A DNA stretch of 64,000 nucleotides from an uncultured Collinsella sp. (lineage in GTDB: Bacteria; Actinomycetota; Coriobacteriia; Coriobacteriales; Coriobacteriaceae). The translations under genes were made by a program, and so were the position numbers. The stretch lies in NCBI GenBank assembly GCA_900544135.1, contig UQTU01000013.1, positions 1-64,000 on the forward strand, read 5' to 3'. This document shows, in pieces, positions 8,413 through 17,990 of this stretch; positions within the stretch are counted from its first letter, which is position 1, and every line of letters begins with the position of its first letter. The notes under the pieces are model-generated. The model had not been told where the DNA came from. It did no database searches and saw only the letters and a list, made by a program, of their open reading frames with translations.

Positions 8413-8456
8413 ACACCTAGGTTTACAGCTGTCTTGTCAGCTGTAAACCTAGGTGT
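8413..8456 (+). promoter_or_regulatory. Large palindromic operator in the nadABC promoter, probable NiaR site
   Basis: Two perfect 19-base arms, ACACCTAGGTTTACAGCTG (8413-8431) and its complement (8438-8456), flank a 6-base centre. Each arm contains the palindrome ACCTAGGT, and their centres are 32 bp apart, about three helical turns. A promoter is superimposed: TTGTCA (8434-8439), a 17-bp spacer, CATACT (8457-8462). The last gene of the operon encodes a NiaR-type repressor, so NiaR with nicotinate as corepressor is the natural ligand. Confidence 0.75.
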
Positions 8457-8497
8457 CATACTAAAGCCCCAAGATTCGCCAAAAGAGAGGGGCCTTG

Positions 8498-9523
8498 ATG
8501 GCACAGAGCGCGAACATGGATGCGTCGGAGCTTGCACGCGATATCGCGGCTGGCCTAGCATCGGCAACGACGGCAACGGAGCGCGCGGCACTGGTGCCCG
8601 CAGAGCTTGTCGAGGCCATTCAGCAACTAAAAACCCAACGTGACGCGGTGATCCTGGCGCACTACTATGTGGCGCCCGAGGTCCAAGCCGTTGCCGATTA
8701 CGTCGGCGACAGCTTCTACCTGGCAAAGCTCGCCAAGAGCCTGCCGCAGCAGACCATCGTGCTGTGCGGCGTGGAGTTTATGGGCGAGAGCGCCAAGCTG
8801 CTCAACCCCACCAAGACCGTGCTGCTGCCCGAGCCGGGCGCGGACTGCCCCATGGCTCACATGGTCAAGCGCGAGACGGTCGACGCGGCGCGCGCCGAGT
8901 ACGGCGACGACCTTGCCGTGGTCTGCTACGTCAACTCGACGGTCGAGATCAAGAGCTGGAGCGACGTGTGCGTCACCAGCTCCAACGCCGTCAAAATCGT
9001 GTCCGAGCTACCGCAGCAACACGTCCTGTTCATCCCCGATCAAAACTTGGGCCGCTTCGTAGCCGAGCAGGTGCCCCAAAAGCACGTCATCCTCAACAAG
9101 GGCTACTGCCCGCGCCATCACATCATCACCGTCGAGCAGATCGTTGACGCGCAGGAAGCGCACCCCGACGCGCTCGTGCTGGCGCACCCCGAGTGCAAGG
9201 CCGACGTCCTGGCCGAGGCCGACTACATCGGCTCCACCGCCGGCATCATCAAGTATGCCGAGGAGTCGGACGCGAGTGAGTTCATCATCGTGACGGTTCG
9301 CGGTGTGCTCTACGAGCTCGAGCGCCGCTGCGAGGGCACCGGCAAAAAGTTCTATTTTCCCGCGGTGCAGCCCACCTGCGTCAACATGGATCTCATCACG
9401 CTCGAAAAGCTCGTGCGCTGCCTGGAGACGGGCGAGGGCGAGGTACAGATCGGCGTGTCGGACGAGGCTGCCGACCAAGCCAAACTCACGCTCGACCGCA
9501 TGCTCGAGTACGCGGCGCGCTAG
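8498..9523 (+). CDS. nadA: Quinolinate synthase NadA
   Basis: A 341-residue NadA, the 4Fe-4S enzyme that condenses iminoaspartate with dihydroxyacetone phosphate to quinolinate in NAD synthesis. Characteristic segments are AHYYVAPEVQ, GVEFMGESAKLL, a conserved cysteine in GADCPMAHM, NSTVEIKSWSD, HPEC and a final QPTCVNMDLITLEKL, together supplying the three cluster cysteines. GAGAGG lies seven bases before ATG 8498; a TTG one codon earlier is less likely. First gene of nadA-nadB-nadC-niaR, directly behind the palindromic promoter. Confidence 0.96.
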   Translation: MAQSANMDASELARDIAAGLASATTATERAALVPAELVEAIQQLKTQRDAVILAHYYVAPEVQAVADYVGDSFYLAKLAKSLPQQTIVLCGVEFMGESAKLLNPTKTVLLPEPGADCPMAHMVKRETVDAARAEYGDDLAVVCYVNSTVEIKSWSDVCVTSSNAVKIVSELPQQHVLFIPDQNLGRFVAEQVPQKHVILNKGYCPRHHIITVEQIVDAQEAHPDALVLAHPECKADVLAEADYIGSTAGIIKYAEESDASEFIIVTVRGVLYELERRCEGTGKKFYFPAVQPTCVNMDLITLEKLVRCLETGEGEVQIGVSDEAADQAKLTLDRMLEYAAR

Positions 9524-9533
9524 AACGATGTGA

Positions 9534-9554
9534 CATGAGGGACAGTCCCTTATG
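9534..9554. repeat. Small REP-like palindrome between nadA and nadB
   Basis: CATGAGGGAC and GTCCCTTATG surround a single A, an imperfect palindrome centred on GGGACAGTCCC. It belongs to the GGGACA-type intergenic palindromes also seen at 20468, 21327 and 33303, here placed inside an operon. Confidence 0.5.
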
Positions 9555-9579
9555 CCACAGTACAAGGGAGAGGATTCCT

Positions 9580-10956
9580 GTGGAAACCAAACAATACCCC
9601 GATATGGAGTGCGACGTCGTCATTGCCGGCTGTGGCGTGGCGGGCCTGTACGCGGCTCTCAATCTGCCGATGAGCACGCGCGTGATCATGCTCTCCAAGG
9701 GCGCTGTCGACGAGTGCGATTCGATGCTCGCGCAGGGCGGCATCTGCGTGCTGCCCGAAGGCTCGGACTATGATGCCTTCTTTGAGGACACCATGCACGC
9801 CGGCCACTACGAGAACCGCCGCGAGAGCGTCGACATCATGATCCGCTCGAGCCGCTCGGTCATCAACGACTTGCTAGCGATGGGCGTGGACTTTGAGCGC
9901 AAGGCCGACGGCAGCCTCGACTTTACCCGCGAGGGCGCGCACAGCCGCCCGCGCATTGCCTTCCATGCCGATATTACGGGCAAGGAGATTACGACCAAGC
10001 TGCTCCAGGCCGTTCACAAGCTGGATAACGTGCAGATTTTGGAGCACGTGGCCATGACCGACATCTTGACGGGCGAGTGCGGCGGCGCCACGGTGTGCAC
10101 CGGCGTCGTTGCCGTTACCGTGGACGAGGACAACTCGGTTCGTCCCGCCGACGAGCTGGCAAACGCCGCCGAGGGCGTGCATGCCGGCGAGCCGTTTAAG
10201 ATTCATGCCCGCCACACGCTGTGGGCGACGGGCGGCATCGGCGGCGTATACGACCATTCGACCAACTACCCGCAGCTCACGGGCGATGCCTGCTACGTTG
10301 CTCAGGAGCATGGCATTAAAATGGAGCACCTGGACTACGTGCAGATTCACCCCACGGGGCTGTTCTCGCCGCAGCCGGGCCGCACCTTCCTGATCAGCGA
10401 GAGCTGCCGCGGCGAGGGCGCAATTTTGCTCAACGCCGCCGGCGAGCGCTTTACCGATGAGCTTCAGCCGCGCGATGTGGTCGCCGCCGCCATTCGCGAG
10501 CAGATGAAGCAGGACGGTACCGAGCACGAGTGGCTGAGCTTTGCCCCCGTCGAGCGCGACGTGGTGACCGGGCACTTCGCCAACATCCGCGCACGCTGCC
10601 TGGAGGACGGCCGCGACATCCTGGACGAGCCCATTCCCGTCACACCCACGCAGCATTACTTTATGGGCGGCGTGTGGGTCGACAAGGACGGCCGCACCTC
10701 GATGCCCGAGCTCTACGCCGCGGGCGAGACAGCCTGCAACGGCGTTCACGGCAAGAACCGCCTTGCATCAAACAGCCTGCTCGAAGCGCTGGTCTGGGGT
10801 CGTCGCGCCGCTTGGCGTATGCGCACCGGCGAGTCGCTTGCCGTGGAGCAGACGGGCGAGCCCGCGCTCGATGGCCGTCATCGCGCCCTGAGCGCCGATA
10901 CCCTGGCAATCGATGATTTGGCCCGTGCCGCCGGCACGCAGGCCGTGGAGGAGTAG
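9580..10956 (+). CDS. nadB: L-aspartate oxidase NadB
   Basis: A 458-residue FAD enzyme oxidising L-aspartate to iminoaspartate, the substrate of NadA. The N-terminal Rossmann motif is AGCGVAGLYAALNL; substrate and FAD contacts include HPTGL, SCRGEGAILL and HGKNRLASNSLLEALVWG, the last typical of NadB rather than of succinate dehydrogenase flavoproteins. The C-terminal helical domain is short, so the protein is smaller than the roughly 530-residue enzymes of many bacteria. The start is GTG 9580, preceded by GGGAGAGG; an in-frame ATG at 9535 has no ribosome site. Three bases separate its stop from nadC. Confidence 0.94.
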   Translation: METKQYPDMECDVVIAGCGVAGLYAALNLPMSTRVIMLSKGAVDECDSMLAQGGICVLPEGSDYDAFFEDTMHAGHYENRRESVDIMIRSSRSVINDLLAMGVDFERKADGSLDFTREGAHSRPRIAFHADITGKEITTKLLQAVHKLDNVQILEHVAMTDILTGECGGATVCTGVVAVTVDEDNSVRPADELANAAEGVHAGEPFKIHARHTLWATGGIGGVYDHSTNYPQLTGDACYVAQEHGIKMEHLDYVQIHPTGLFSPQPGRTFLISESCRGEGAILLNAAGERFTDELQPRDVVAAAIREQMKQDGTEHEWLSFAPVERDVVTGHFANIRARCLEDGRDILDEPIPVTPTQHYFMGGVWVDKDGRTSMPELYAAGETACNGVHGKNRLASNSLLEALVWGRRAAWRMRTGESLAVEQTGEPALDGRHRALSADTLAIDDLARAAGTQAVEE

Positions 10957-10959
10957 ACC

Positions 10960-11820
10960 ATGAATCCCATTACCATGAAGCTCGTCGTCGATGATTTGAT
11001 TCTGCAGGCTCTGCGCGAGGACATTACCTTTGAGGACGTGAGCACGGCGAGCGTGTGCCCCACGGCGCGTCCCGCCACGGTGGAGCTTATCGCCAAGGCC
11101 GATGGCATTATCGCGGGCCTGGATGTGTTCGCTCGCACCTTTGAGCTGCTGGATCCGCAGAGCTCGGTGCTGTTTGATGTTGCCGATGGTGACGAGGTGC
11201 ACGCCGGCGACCACGTGGGCCAGGTGCGCGGCGATGCGCGCGTACTGCTTTCGGGCGAGCGCGTGGCGCTCAACTACCTGCAGCGCATGAGCGGCATCGC
11301 TACTTACACGCATCGGATGGCAGCTGCGCTCGAGGGCACCAAGACCGTGCTCGTCGACACGCGCAAGACCACGCCGGGCATGCGTGTCTTCGAGAAGGCT
11401 GCAGTCGAGATCGGCGGTGGCAGCAACCACCGCTATAACCTGTCGACGGCTGTCATGCTCAAGGACAACCACATCGACGCCGCCGGTGGCGTGGCACGCG
11501 CGATTGAGATGGCGCGCGCCCATGCATCGTTTACCACGACGGTCGAGATCGAGTGCGAGAACCTGGACATGGTGCGTGAGGCCGTGGAGGCCGGCGCCGA
11601 CATCATCATGTTCGACAACATGACCCACGACGACATGGCTGCCGCGATTGAGCTTATCGCCGGCCGCGCCAAGACCGAGTGCTCGGGCAACGTGGACGCC
11701 AGCAATATCCGCGCGCTCGCCGACCTGGGCGTTGACTTTATTAGCTCGGGGGCGCTGACGCACTCTGCGCCGATTCTCGACCTCTCGCTTAAGCACCTTC
11801 GTCTGCTGGACGGTAAATAA
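10960..11820 (+). CDS. nadC: Nicotinate-nucleotide pyrophosphorylase NadC
   Basis: A 286-residue quinolinate phosphoribosyltransferase producing nicotinate mononucleotide. It shows the family features: an N-terminal sandwich domain, NYLQRMSGIAT, the substrate-binding DTRKTTPGMR, GGGSNHRYNLSTAVMLKDNHI, EIECENLD and a final FISSGALTHSAP. It starts three bases after nadB, and its TAA shares one base with the ATG of niaR, so the operon is tightly coupled. Confidence 0.96.
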   Translation: MNPITMKLVVDDLILQALREDITFEDVSTASVCPTARPATVELIAKADGIIAGLDVFARTFELLDPQSSVLFDVADGDEVHAGDHVGQVRGDARVLLSGERVALNYLQRMSGIATYTHRMAAALEGTKTVLVDTRKTTPGMRVFEKAAVEIGGGSNHRYNLSTAVMLKDNHIDAAGGVARAIEMARAHASFTTTVEIECENLDMVREAVEAGADIIMFDNMTHDDMAAAIELIAGRAKTECSGNVDASNIRALADLGVDFISSGALTHSAPILDLSLKHLRLLDGK

Positions 11821-12365
11821 TGGACGCCCGCGAGCGTCGCCGTGCCATCATGGGCGTGCTCGAGGGAGCCAAAGACCCTGTCTCGGGCAGTGCGCTTGCT
11901 CGTGAGGTGGGTGTGAGCCGCCAGATTGTCGTGCAAGACATCGCCCTGCTGCGCGCCGATGGGCACGATATCGTCGCCACCAATCGCGGCTACGTGCTGC
12001 AGGAGGCCCCCAGCAGCCCCGCCGTGCCCACGCGCCTGGTCAAGGTGCACCATAGCGTGGAGCAGGCAAGTGACGAGCTCACGAGCATCGTCGACGCGGG
12101 TGGTGCCGTGCTCAATGTAATCGTCAACCACCGCGTGTATGGCAAGATCACAGCCGATCTGGACATTCGCAATCGTCGCGATATCGAGCGCTATCTTGAG
12201 GGTATTGCCAGCGGCAAGAGCTTCCCGCTGCTGACGGTGACGAGTGGCTATCACTTCCATCGCATCGCAGCAGAAGACGAGCAGACCCTCGACGAGATCG
12301 AGACCATACTCAAGGAGAAAGGCTACCTAGCAGACCTGATGCCCTACGAAGACGATTTCTCTTAG
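11820..12365 (+). CDS. niaR: NiaR/YrxA-type transcriptional repressor of NAD synthesis
   Basis: A 181-residue regulator. An N-terminal winged HTH (about residues 5-55, SGSALAREVGVSRQIVVQDIALLRADG) is followed by a 3H domain (about 75-175) carrying the histidines for which it is named (VKVHHSVEQ, VNHRVYG, GYHFHRI). NiaR proteins bind nicotinate and repress NAD biosynthesis and niacin uptake genes. As the last gene of the operon it would also control its own amount through the operator at 8413-8456. ATG 11820 overlaps the nadC stop. Confidence 0.93.
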   Translation: MDARERRRAIMGVLEGAKDPVSGSALAREVGVSRQIVVQDIALLRADGHDIVATNRGYVLQEAPSSPAVPTRLVKVHHSVEQASDELTSIVDAGGAVLNVIVNHRVYGKITADLDIRNRRDIERYLEGIASGKSFPLLTVTSGYHFHRIAAEDEQTLDEIETILKEKGYLADLMPYEDDFS

Positions 12366-12375
12366 CCGACGCTGC

Positions 12376-12473
12376 AAACGCCCCATTTGGACAATCTGGC
12401 CTTCAATCGTCGGTCGCGTACCAAAGTACGCTTCCCTCCTCTTTCAGGCCACCTTGCCTCAAATGGGGCGTTT
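12376..12473 (+). terminator. Long-span inverted repeat after niaR
   Basis: AAACGCCCCATTTG (12376-12389) pairs perfectly with CAAATGGGGCGTTT (12460-12473), followed by TTC. About 70 bases lie between the arms and include a second hairpin around GCGTACCAAAGTACGC. It is terminator-like at the operon end but unusually large for one. Confidence 0.5.
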
Positions 12474-12528
12474 TCGCTGGCGCGAGTTCAACCAATGGCG
12501 GTGCCAAATTAGCTGCCCACGAATGCAA

Positions 12529-12568
12529 AAAAAGGAGGCCTCCGCGGCGATGCGGAGGCCTCCTTTTT
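12529..12568. terminator. Strong bidirectional terminator
   Basis: AAAAAGGAGGCCTCCGC and its complement flank a 6-base loop, with A/T runs on both sides. It ends the minus-strand ferredoxin gene and can also stop read-through from niaR. Confidence 0.85.
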
Positions 12569-12606
12569 GTGCACGGTGTACTTTTGAGTGTGCAAGTGGG
12601 GAGTTG

Positions 12607-12792
12607 TTACTCCTCGACGATCTCGGTGATCGCGCCAGCGGGGCAAGCGTCCTGGCAAGCGCCACAGGCGACGCAGGAGTCCTCGTCAGCGACGGTGGCG
12701 ACGTCCTGGAGCTCCAGAACGCCAGCGGGGCAGGTGTCGACGCAAACGCCACAAGCGATGCACTCGTCGGCATCAATTACGGGATGAGCCAT
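12607..12792 (-). CDS. 2[4Fe-4S] ferredoxin
   Basis: A 61-residue clostridial-type ferredoxin with two complete cluster motifs, CIACGVCVDTCPAG and CVACGACQDACPAG, separated by an acidic linker. It is a low-potential electron carrier for anaerobic enzymes such as pyruvate:ferredoxin oxidoreductase or hydrogenase. The frame extends upstream to 12858, but AGAGGAAA before ATG 12792 and MAHPVIDADEC fit the family. Monocistronic, closed by the terminator at 12529-12568. Confidence 0.95.
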   Translation of the reverse strand: MAHPVIDADECIACGVCVDTCPAGVLELQDVATVADEDSCVACGACQDACPAGAITEIVEE

Positions 12793-13016
12793 GGTAGTTT
12801 CCTCTCTGTTGACCGACGCTACAGACGATGCGCGCCGGTTTGATTCGGGCAAAAACATACCACGGGAGCGACCGTTTGCAATACCCTCTGGCCGGCATCT
12901 TCATACCGTTCGCCGAGTATGCCAAGGTTTACTAAAAAACGCGCAGGTGGGGCCGGTGAGCTGCGTAAATGTTAGCTAAAGGTGACTCGTAATATAGGGC
13001 GATTGAGCGTGCTTGC

Positions 13017-13061
13017 GGAAACCGCATCCCGTAATCCACGTCCAAAACGGGACACAGTTTC
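13017..13061. repeat. Solitary unit of the GGAAAnnGCATCCCG hairpin family
   Basis: GGAAACCGCATCCCG (13017-13031) and CGGGACACAGTTTC (13048-13061) form an imperfect hairpin. The same arms recur in tandem with a 62-bp period at 36981-37181 and 47712-47850. Confidence 0.7.
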
Positions 13062-13166
13062 AGGCTCACACCTCAGTCAACTCTACATAGATCTCGATAG
13101 ATTTGCCGAGAACTCAATCAGCGCATCTACCTGCGCATTTAAGAACCTAAACTCTCAGAGATAAGA

Positions 13167-13192
13167 AATCTTATATGAATTGACTTAGATTT
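13167..13192 (+). promoter_or_regulatory. 26-bp heat-shock box upstream of dnaK, probable HspR site
   Basis: AATCTTATAT, five variable bases, then GACTTAGATTT, followed by TGTATA. The same box occurs upstream of clpB at 21578-21603. Actinobacterial HspR binds HAIR elements (CTTGAGT-N7-ACTCAAG); this is a divergent, AT-rich relative and lies where the core promoter should be. hspR is the last gene of this operon. Confidence 0.65.
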
Positions 13193-13301
13193 TGTATATT
13201 CCGGCCCATAAGGGGATACACTACATCCTGAAAGACAAGCCGAAGCGCCGCGCGACAGACCGTCGAGGCGGCGCGAACGCAAAAGAGAGAGGGAATTTCT
13301 A

Positions 13302-15194
<1,893 letters not shown>

Positions 15195-15196
15195 TC

Positions 15197-16039
15197 ATGT
15201 CCGCCCGTAAAGCTCGCACGGAGGCGGCTGCCGCCGGCGCCGCCCCCGTTGACTCTGAGGAGAAGGACGTGAAGATTCCCGTAGAGGCCGCAGACGATAC
15301 CGAGGTCAATGAGGCCCCGGCCGCCGAGGCTGCCGAGAACCAGGTAGAGGATTCCAACAAGGAGGCGACGATGACCGAGGACGAGATGGTGGAAGCCGCT
15401 ATCCGCGCCGGTGAGGAAGCCGCCGACAACGACTTTAAGCTCAAGTTCGAGCAGGCCCAAAAGGAGCTTGCCGACGTGCGCAATGAGCTCGATGCTGCGG
15501 CAGAGGCTCAGAAGGCCGCCGAGGACAAGGCGAAGGACGCTACCGAGCGCACCGCTCGTCTGCAGGCCGACTGGGAGAACTTCCGTCACCGCACCGCCAA
15601 CGAGCGCATCGCCGAGCGCGAGCGCGCGACCGAGAAGCTTGTCACCGCGCTGTTGCCGGTGATCGACGATATCGAGCGCGCGATCGACCATGCCCGCAGC
15701 CAGGAGCTTTCCGACGACTTTAAGCAGTTCGTCGATGGCGTTGACGCGGTACATGCCAAGCTGCTCGACGTGTTTGCGCACGAGGGCGTTGAGCCCATCG
15801 ACCCCAAGGGCGAGGCGTTCGATCCGCTCGAGCACCAGGCTGTGGGTCGCGTCGAGGACGCATCGCAGTATGACGAGACCGTCAACGATGTGTACCAGAA
15901 GGGCTACCGCATGGCGGATCGCATCCTGCGTTCCGCGATGGTGACGGTGACCTACGGTGGCGAGAAGCGCCCCGCACCGGAGCCCGAAGCGGCGCCCGAG
16001 GATGCTACGGCCGATACGGCCGAGAGCACCGAGGAGTAA
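15197..16039 (+). CDS. grpE: Nucleotide exchange factor GrpE
   Basis: A 280-residue GrpE, longer than the usual roughly 190-200 residues because of an acidic, low-complexity N-terminal extension of about 70 residues. A long coiled coil (about residues 75-140, ending RLQADWENFRHRTANER) precedes the beta-wing domain (KLVTALLPVIDDIERAID, HQAVGRVED, VYQKGYRMADRILRSAMVTVTY). It releases ADP from DnaK. It starts two bases after the dnaK stop and is followed by a strong hairpin, so dnaJ-hspR may be made at a lower level. Confidence 0.96.
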   Translation: MSARKARTEAAAAGAAPVDSEEKDVKIPVEAADDTEVNEAPAAEAAENQVEDSNKEATMTEDEMVEAAIRAGEEAADNDFKLKFEQAQKELADVRNELDAAAEAQKAAEDKAKDATERTARLQADWENFRHRTANERIAERERATEKLVTALLPVIDDIERAIDHARSQELSDDFKQFVDGVDAVHAKLLDVFAHEGVEPIDPKGEAFDPLEHQAVGRVEDASQYDETVNDVYQKGYRMADRILRSAMVTVTYGGEKRPAPEPEAAPEDATADTAESTEE

Positions 16040-16042
16040 TTG

Positions 16043-16077
16043 AGAAGGGCCCCGGGGCAACACCCGGGGCCCTTTCT
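16043..16077 (+). terminator. GC-rich hairpin between grpE and dnaJ
   Basis: AGAAGGGCCCCGGG pairs with CCCGGGGCCCTTTCT immediately after the grpE stop, with a short T-run. It is likely a partial terminator or processing site inside the operon. Confidence 0.7.
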
Positions 16078-16147
16078 GGCCTAGTGCCATATGACAGTAT
16101 GAGCCGCCGTCCGCAGGGGCGGCGGATATAACAGGAGAGGAGCTACG

Positions 16148-17113
16148 ATGGCTGCAGGCAAAACCTTCTATGACATCCTGGGCGTATCCAAGAGCGCCTC
16201 CGACAAAGAGATCAAGAGCGCGTTTCGCAAGCTCGCGCAAAAATATCACCCCGATGCCGGCGGCGACGAGGCCAAGTTTAAGGAGATCAGCGAGGCCTAC
16301 GAGACGCTTTCGGACGAGAAGAAGCGCAAAGAGTACGACCAGATGCTCATGTTTGGCGGCATGCCGGGCGCGGGCGGCGCGTATGGCGGCGGCTACGGTG
16401 CCGGTGCGGGCGCCAGCGGCTGGGGCGACATCTTCGACAGCATCTTTAGCGGCAACGGCGCCTGGGGCAGCGATTGGGGCTCGGGTTTCGCCGGGGCTGC
16501 GGGCGCTGCCGGTGCGGGTGCGGGTCGCAGCCGCGCTCGCAAGGGCGGCGACCTGTCGCTGACCGTCGATGTGACGGCCGAGGACGCGTTTCGCGGCGTG
16601 ACGCACAAGGTCACCTACCGCATTCCCTCGACAGGCGAGCAACAGACCATTACGGTCTCGGTGCCCGCGGGTGCGGTCGACGGCGGCAAACTGCGCTACA
16701 AGCGTCGCGGCGAGTATGGAGTTGCCGGCGGCGAGCGCGGCGACCTGGTCGTGACCACGCACGTGGAGGAGCACCCGCTGTTTAAGCGTAAAGGTGCCGA
16801 CGTGACCATGGAGGTACCGGTCTCGGTCTATGAGGCGGCGCTCGGCTGCACGGTGGACGTGCCGACGCCCGGCGGTGCGACGGTTCGTCTGAAGGTGCCC
16901 GCGGGTACCCAGACGGGCAAGAAGTTCCGCTTTAAGGAGATGGGCGCGCCCGACGTTAAGCACCGTGGCCGTACGGGCGCGCTGCTCGTCGAGATCAAGG
17001 TGCAGGTTCCCACGAACCTGTCTGATGACGAGCGCGATGCCATGACCAAGCTGCGCGAGGCCGACACGCGCGACTATCGCGAGAAGGTCAATCGTTACAA
17101 GGCGACGTACTAG
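16148..17113 (+). CDS. DnaJ-type J-domain co-chaperone lacking the zinc finger (CbpA-like)
   Basis: A 321-residue J-protein. The J domain (about residues 5-70) contains the HPD motif in YHPDAGG, essential for stimulating DnaK ATPase. A Gly/Ala-rich linker (about 72-130) leads directly to the two beta-barrel C-terminal domains (DLSLTVDVTAEDAFRGVTHKV, GERGDLVVTTHVEEHPLFKRKGADV). The four CxxCxGxG repeats of type-I DnaJ are absent, so it is a type-II J-protein. Its place between grpE and hspR makes it the DnaK partner encoded in this operon; another, zinc-finger DnaJ could exist elsewhere. Confidence 0.92.
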   Translation: MAAGKTFYDILGVSKSASDKEIKSAFRKLAQKYHPDAGGDEAKFKEISEAYETLSDEKKRKEYDQMLMFGGMPGAGGAYGGGYGAGAGASGWGDIFDSIFSGNGAWGSDWGSGFAGAAGAAGAGAGRSRARKGGDLSLTVDVTAEDAFRGVTHKVTYRIPSTGEQQTITVSVPAGAVDGGKLRYKRRGEYGVAGGERGDLVVTTHVEEHPLFKRKGADVTMEVPVSVYEAALGCTVDVPTPGGATVRLKVPAGTQTGKKFRFKEMGAPDVKHRGRTGALLVEIKVQVPTNLSDDERDAMTKLREADTRDYREKVNRYKATY

Positions 17114-17185
17114 GGCGGTCGCGGCGCACGACCACGCCCGCGGGCTTATGATGGACGATAACGAGACGGAAAGGGGTCAGGTAGC

Positions 17186-17602
17186 ATGGCCGAGGACAAT
17201 AGGAACAAACCGCTGTACATGATCAGCGTGGCGGCCGAGCTGACCGGCATGCATCCGCAGACTCTGCGCGTCTATGAGTCCAAGGGCCTGGTGAACCCCC
17301 AGCGCTCGGGCGGCAACACGCGTCTGTATTCGCGTGCCGATATCGAGCGCCTGGAGCTCATCAACCAGCTGACCGACGAGGGTATCAACCTTGCCGGCGT
17401 GGTGCGTATCCTCGATATGAAGGAGCGTGCCGAGGAGCGTGAGCGCGAAAACGAAAAGCTCCGTGCTCGCGTGCGCCAGCTCGAGGACGAGCTGCACGAG
17501 TACAAGATGCAGAAGAAGATCACCGCCCTGGCCCCGCGCGACGGCTCGGTTAACCCCGAACAGGTTATGCGCAAGCTGCTGGGCGCCGGCGGGGATCTGT
17601 AG
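17186..17602 (+). CDS. hspR: MerR-family heat-shock repressor HspR
   Basis: A 138-residue MerR-type regulator. An N-terminal winged HTH (about residues 10-75) contains YMISVAAELTGMHPQTLRVYESKGLVNPQRSGG-type sequence typical of HspR and is followed by a coiled coil (RAEERERENEKLRARVRQLEDELHE). HspR represses dnaK and clpB operons in actinobacteria, with DnaK as corepressor. Its location at the end of the dnaK operon and the shared box before dnaK and clpB support this role. AAAGGGG precedes ATG 17186. Confidence 0.94.
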   Translation: MAEDNRNKPLYMISVAAELTGMHPQTLRVYESKGLVNPQRSGGNTRLYSRADIERLELINQLTDEGINLAGVVRILDMKERAEERERENEKLRARVRQLEDELHEYKMQKKITALAPRDGSVNPEQVMRKLLGAGGDL

Positions 17603-17630
17603 GTTACGCCGTTCTGCCGAACGGCGTAAC
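17603..17630 (+). terminator. Perfect 12-bp hairpin after hspR
   Basis: GTTACGCCGTTC and GAACGGCGTAAC flank a TGCC loop directly after the hspR stop. No T-tract follows; the better terminator is the next hairpin. Confidence 0.5.
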
Positions 17631-17672
17631 GGCTCGACGCTGCGCGCCGCCCAGAGCGACAATTTGTCATTC

Positions 17673-17713
17673 AAAAGGCAAGGCATGACCAGAAGGTCTA
17701 TGCCTTGCCTTTT
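17673..17713. terminator. Terminator of the dnaK operon
   Basis: AAAAGGCAAGGCAT pairs with ATGCCTTGCCTTTT around a short inner stem, ending in a T-run. It is symmetric and can act on both strands. Confidence 0.8.
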
Positions 17714-17744
17714 TCATGCCAACTTGTTCGCTCTGGACGTCGCT

Positions 17745-17774
17745 CGCTGTCCGTCCTCTACCTGCGGCGTTGCC
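17745..17774. repeat. 30-bp dispersed intergenic repeat, copy 2
   Basis: Identical to 248-277. It is followed at 17796-17840 by GGGGACGTTCC...GGGGACACTCC, which matches 63269-63309 closely. Confidence 0.6.
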
Positions 17775-17990
17775 TTGCTCGCTCTGGTAGTCATTGGGGA
17801 CGTTCCTTTTGTGCCGGCACTTGGGGACACTCCTTGCGCCAAACCTGTCTTCCCGTCCCCGGCTCGTTCTATGCTTTACCGAGATAAAGTGAACGTGCAG
17901 ATTCGCAACCCACTCGCAACCGTTCTATGGCACGATATTGAACGAATGTATGCTATGCGCCCAAATCTTTTGGGCAGAGTGGGAGACAGT

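Larger units (their letters stand above)
12793..13301. other. Intergenic region between ferredoxin and dnaK
   Basis: No coding region is supported. It holds one unit of the 62-bp-family hairpin (13017-13061), the dnaK regulatory box (13167-13192) and an AT-richer stretch of about 13060-13200 that probably carries the heat-shock promoter. Confidence 0.6.
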
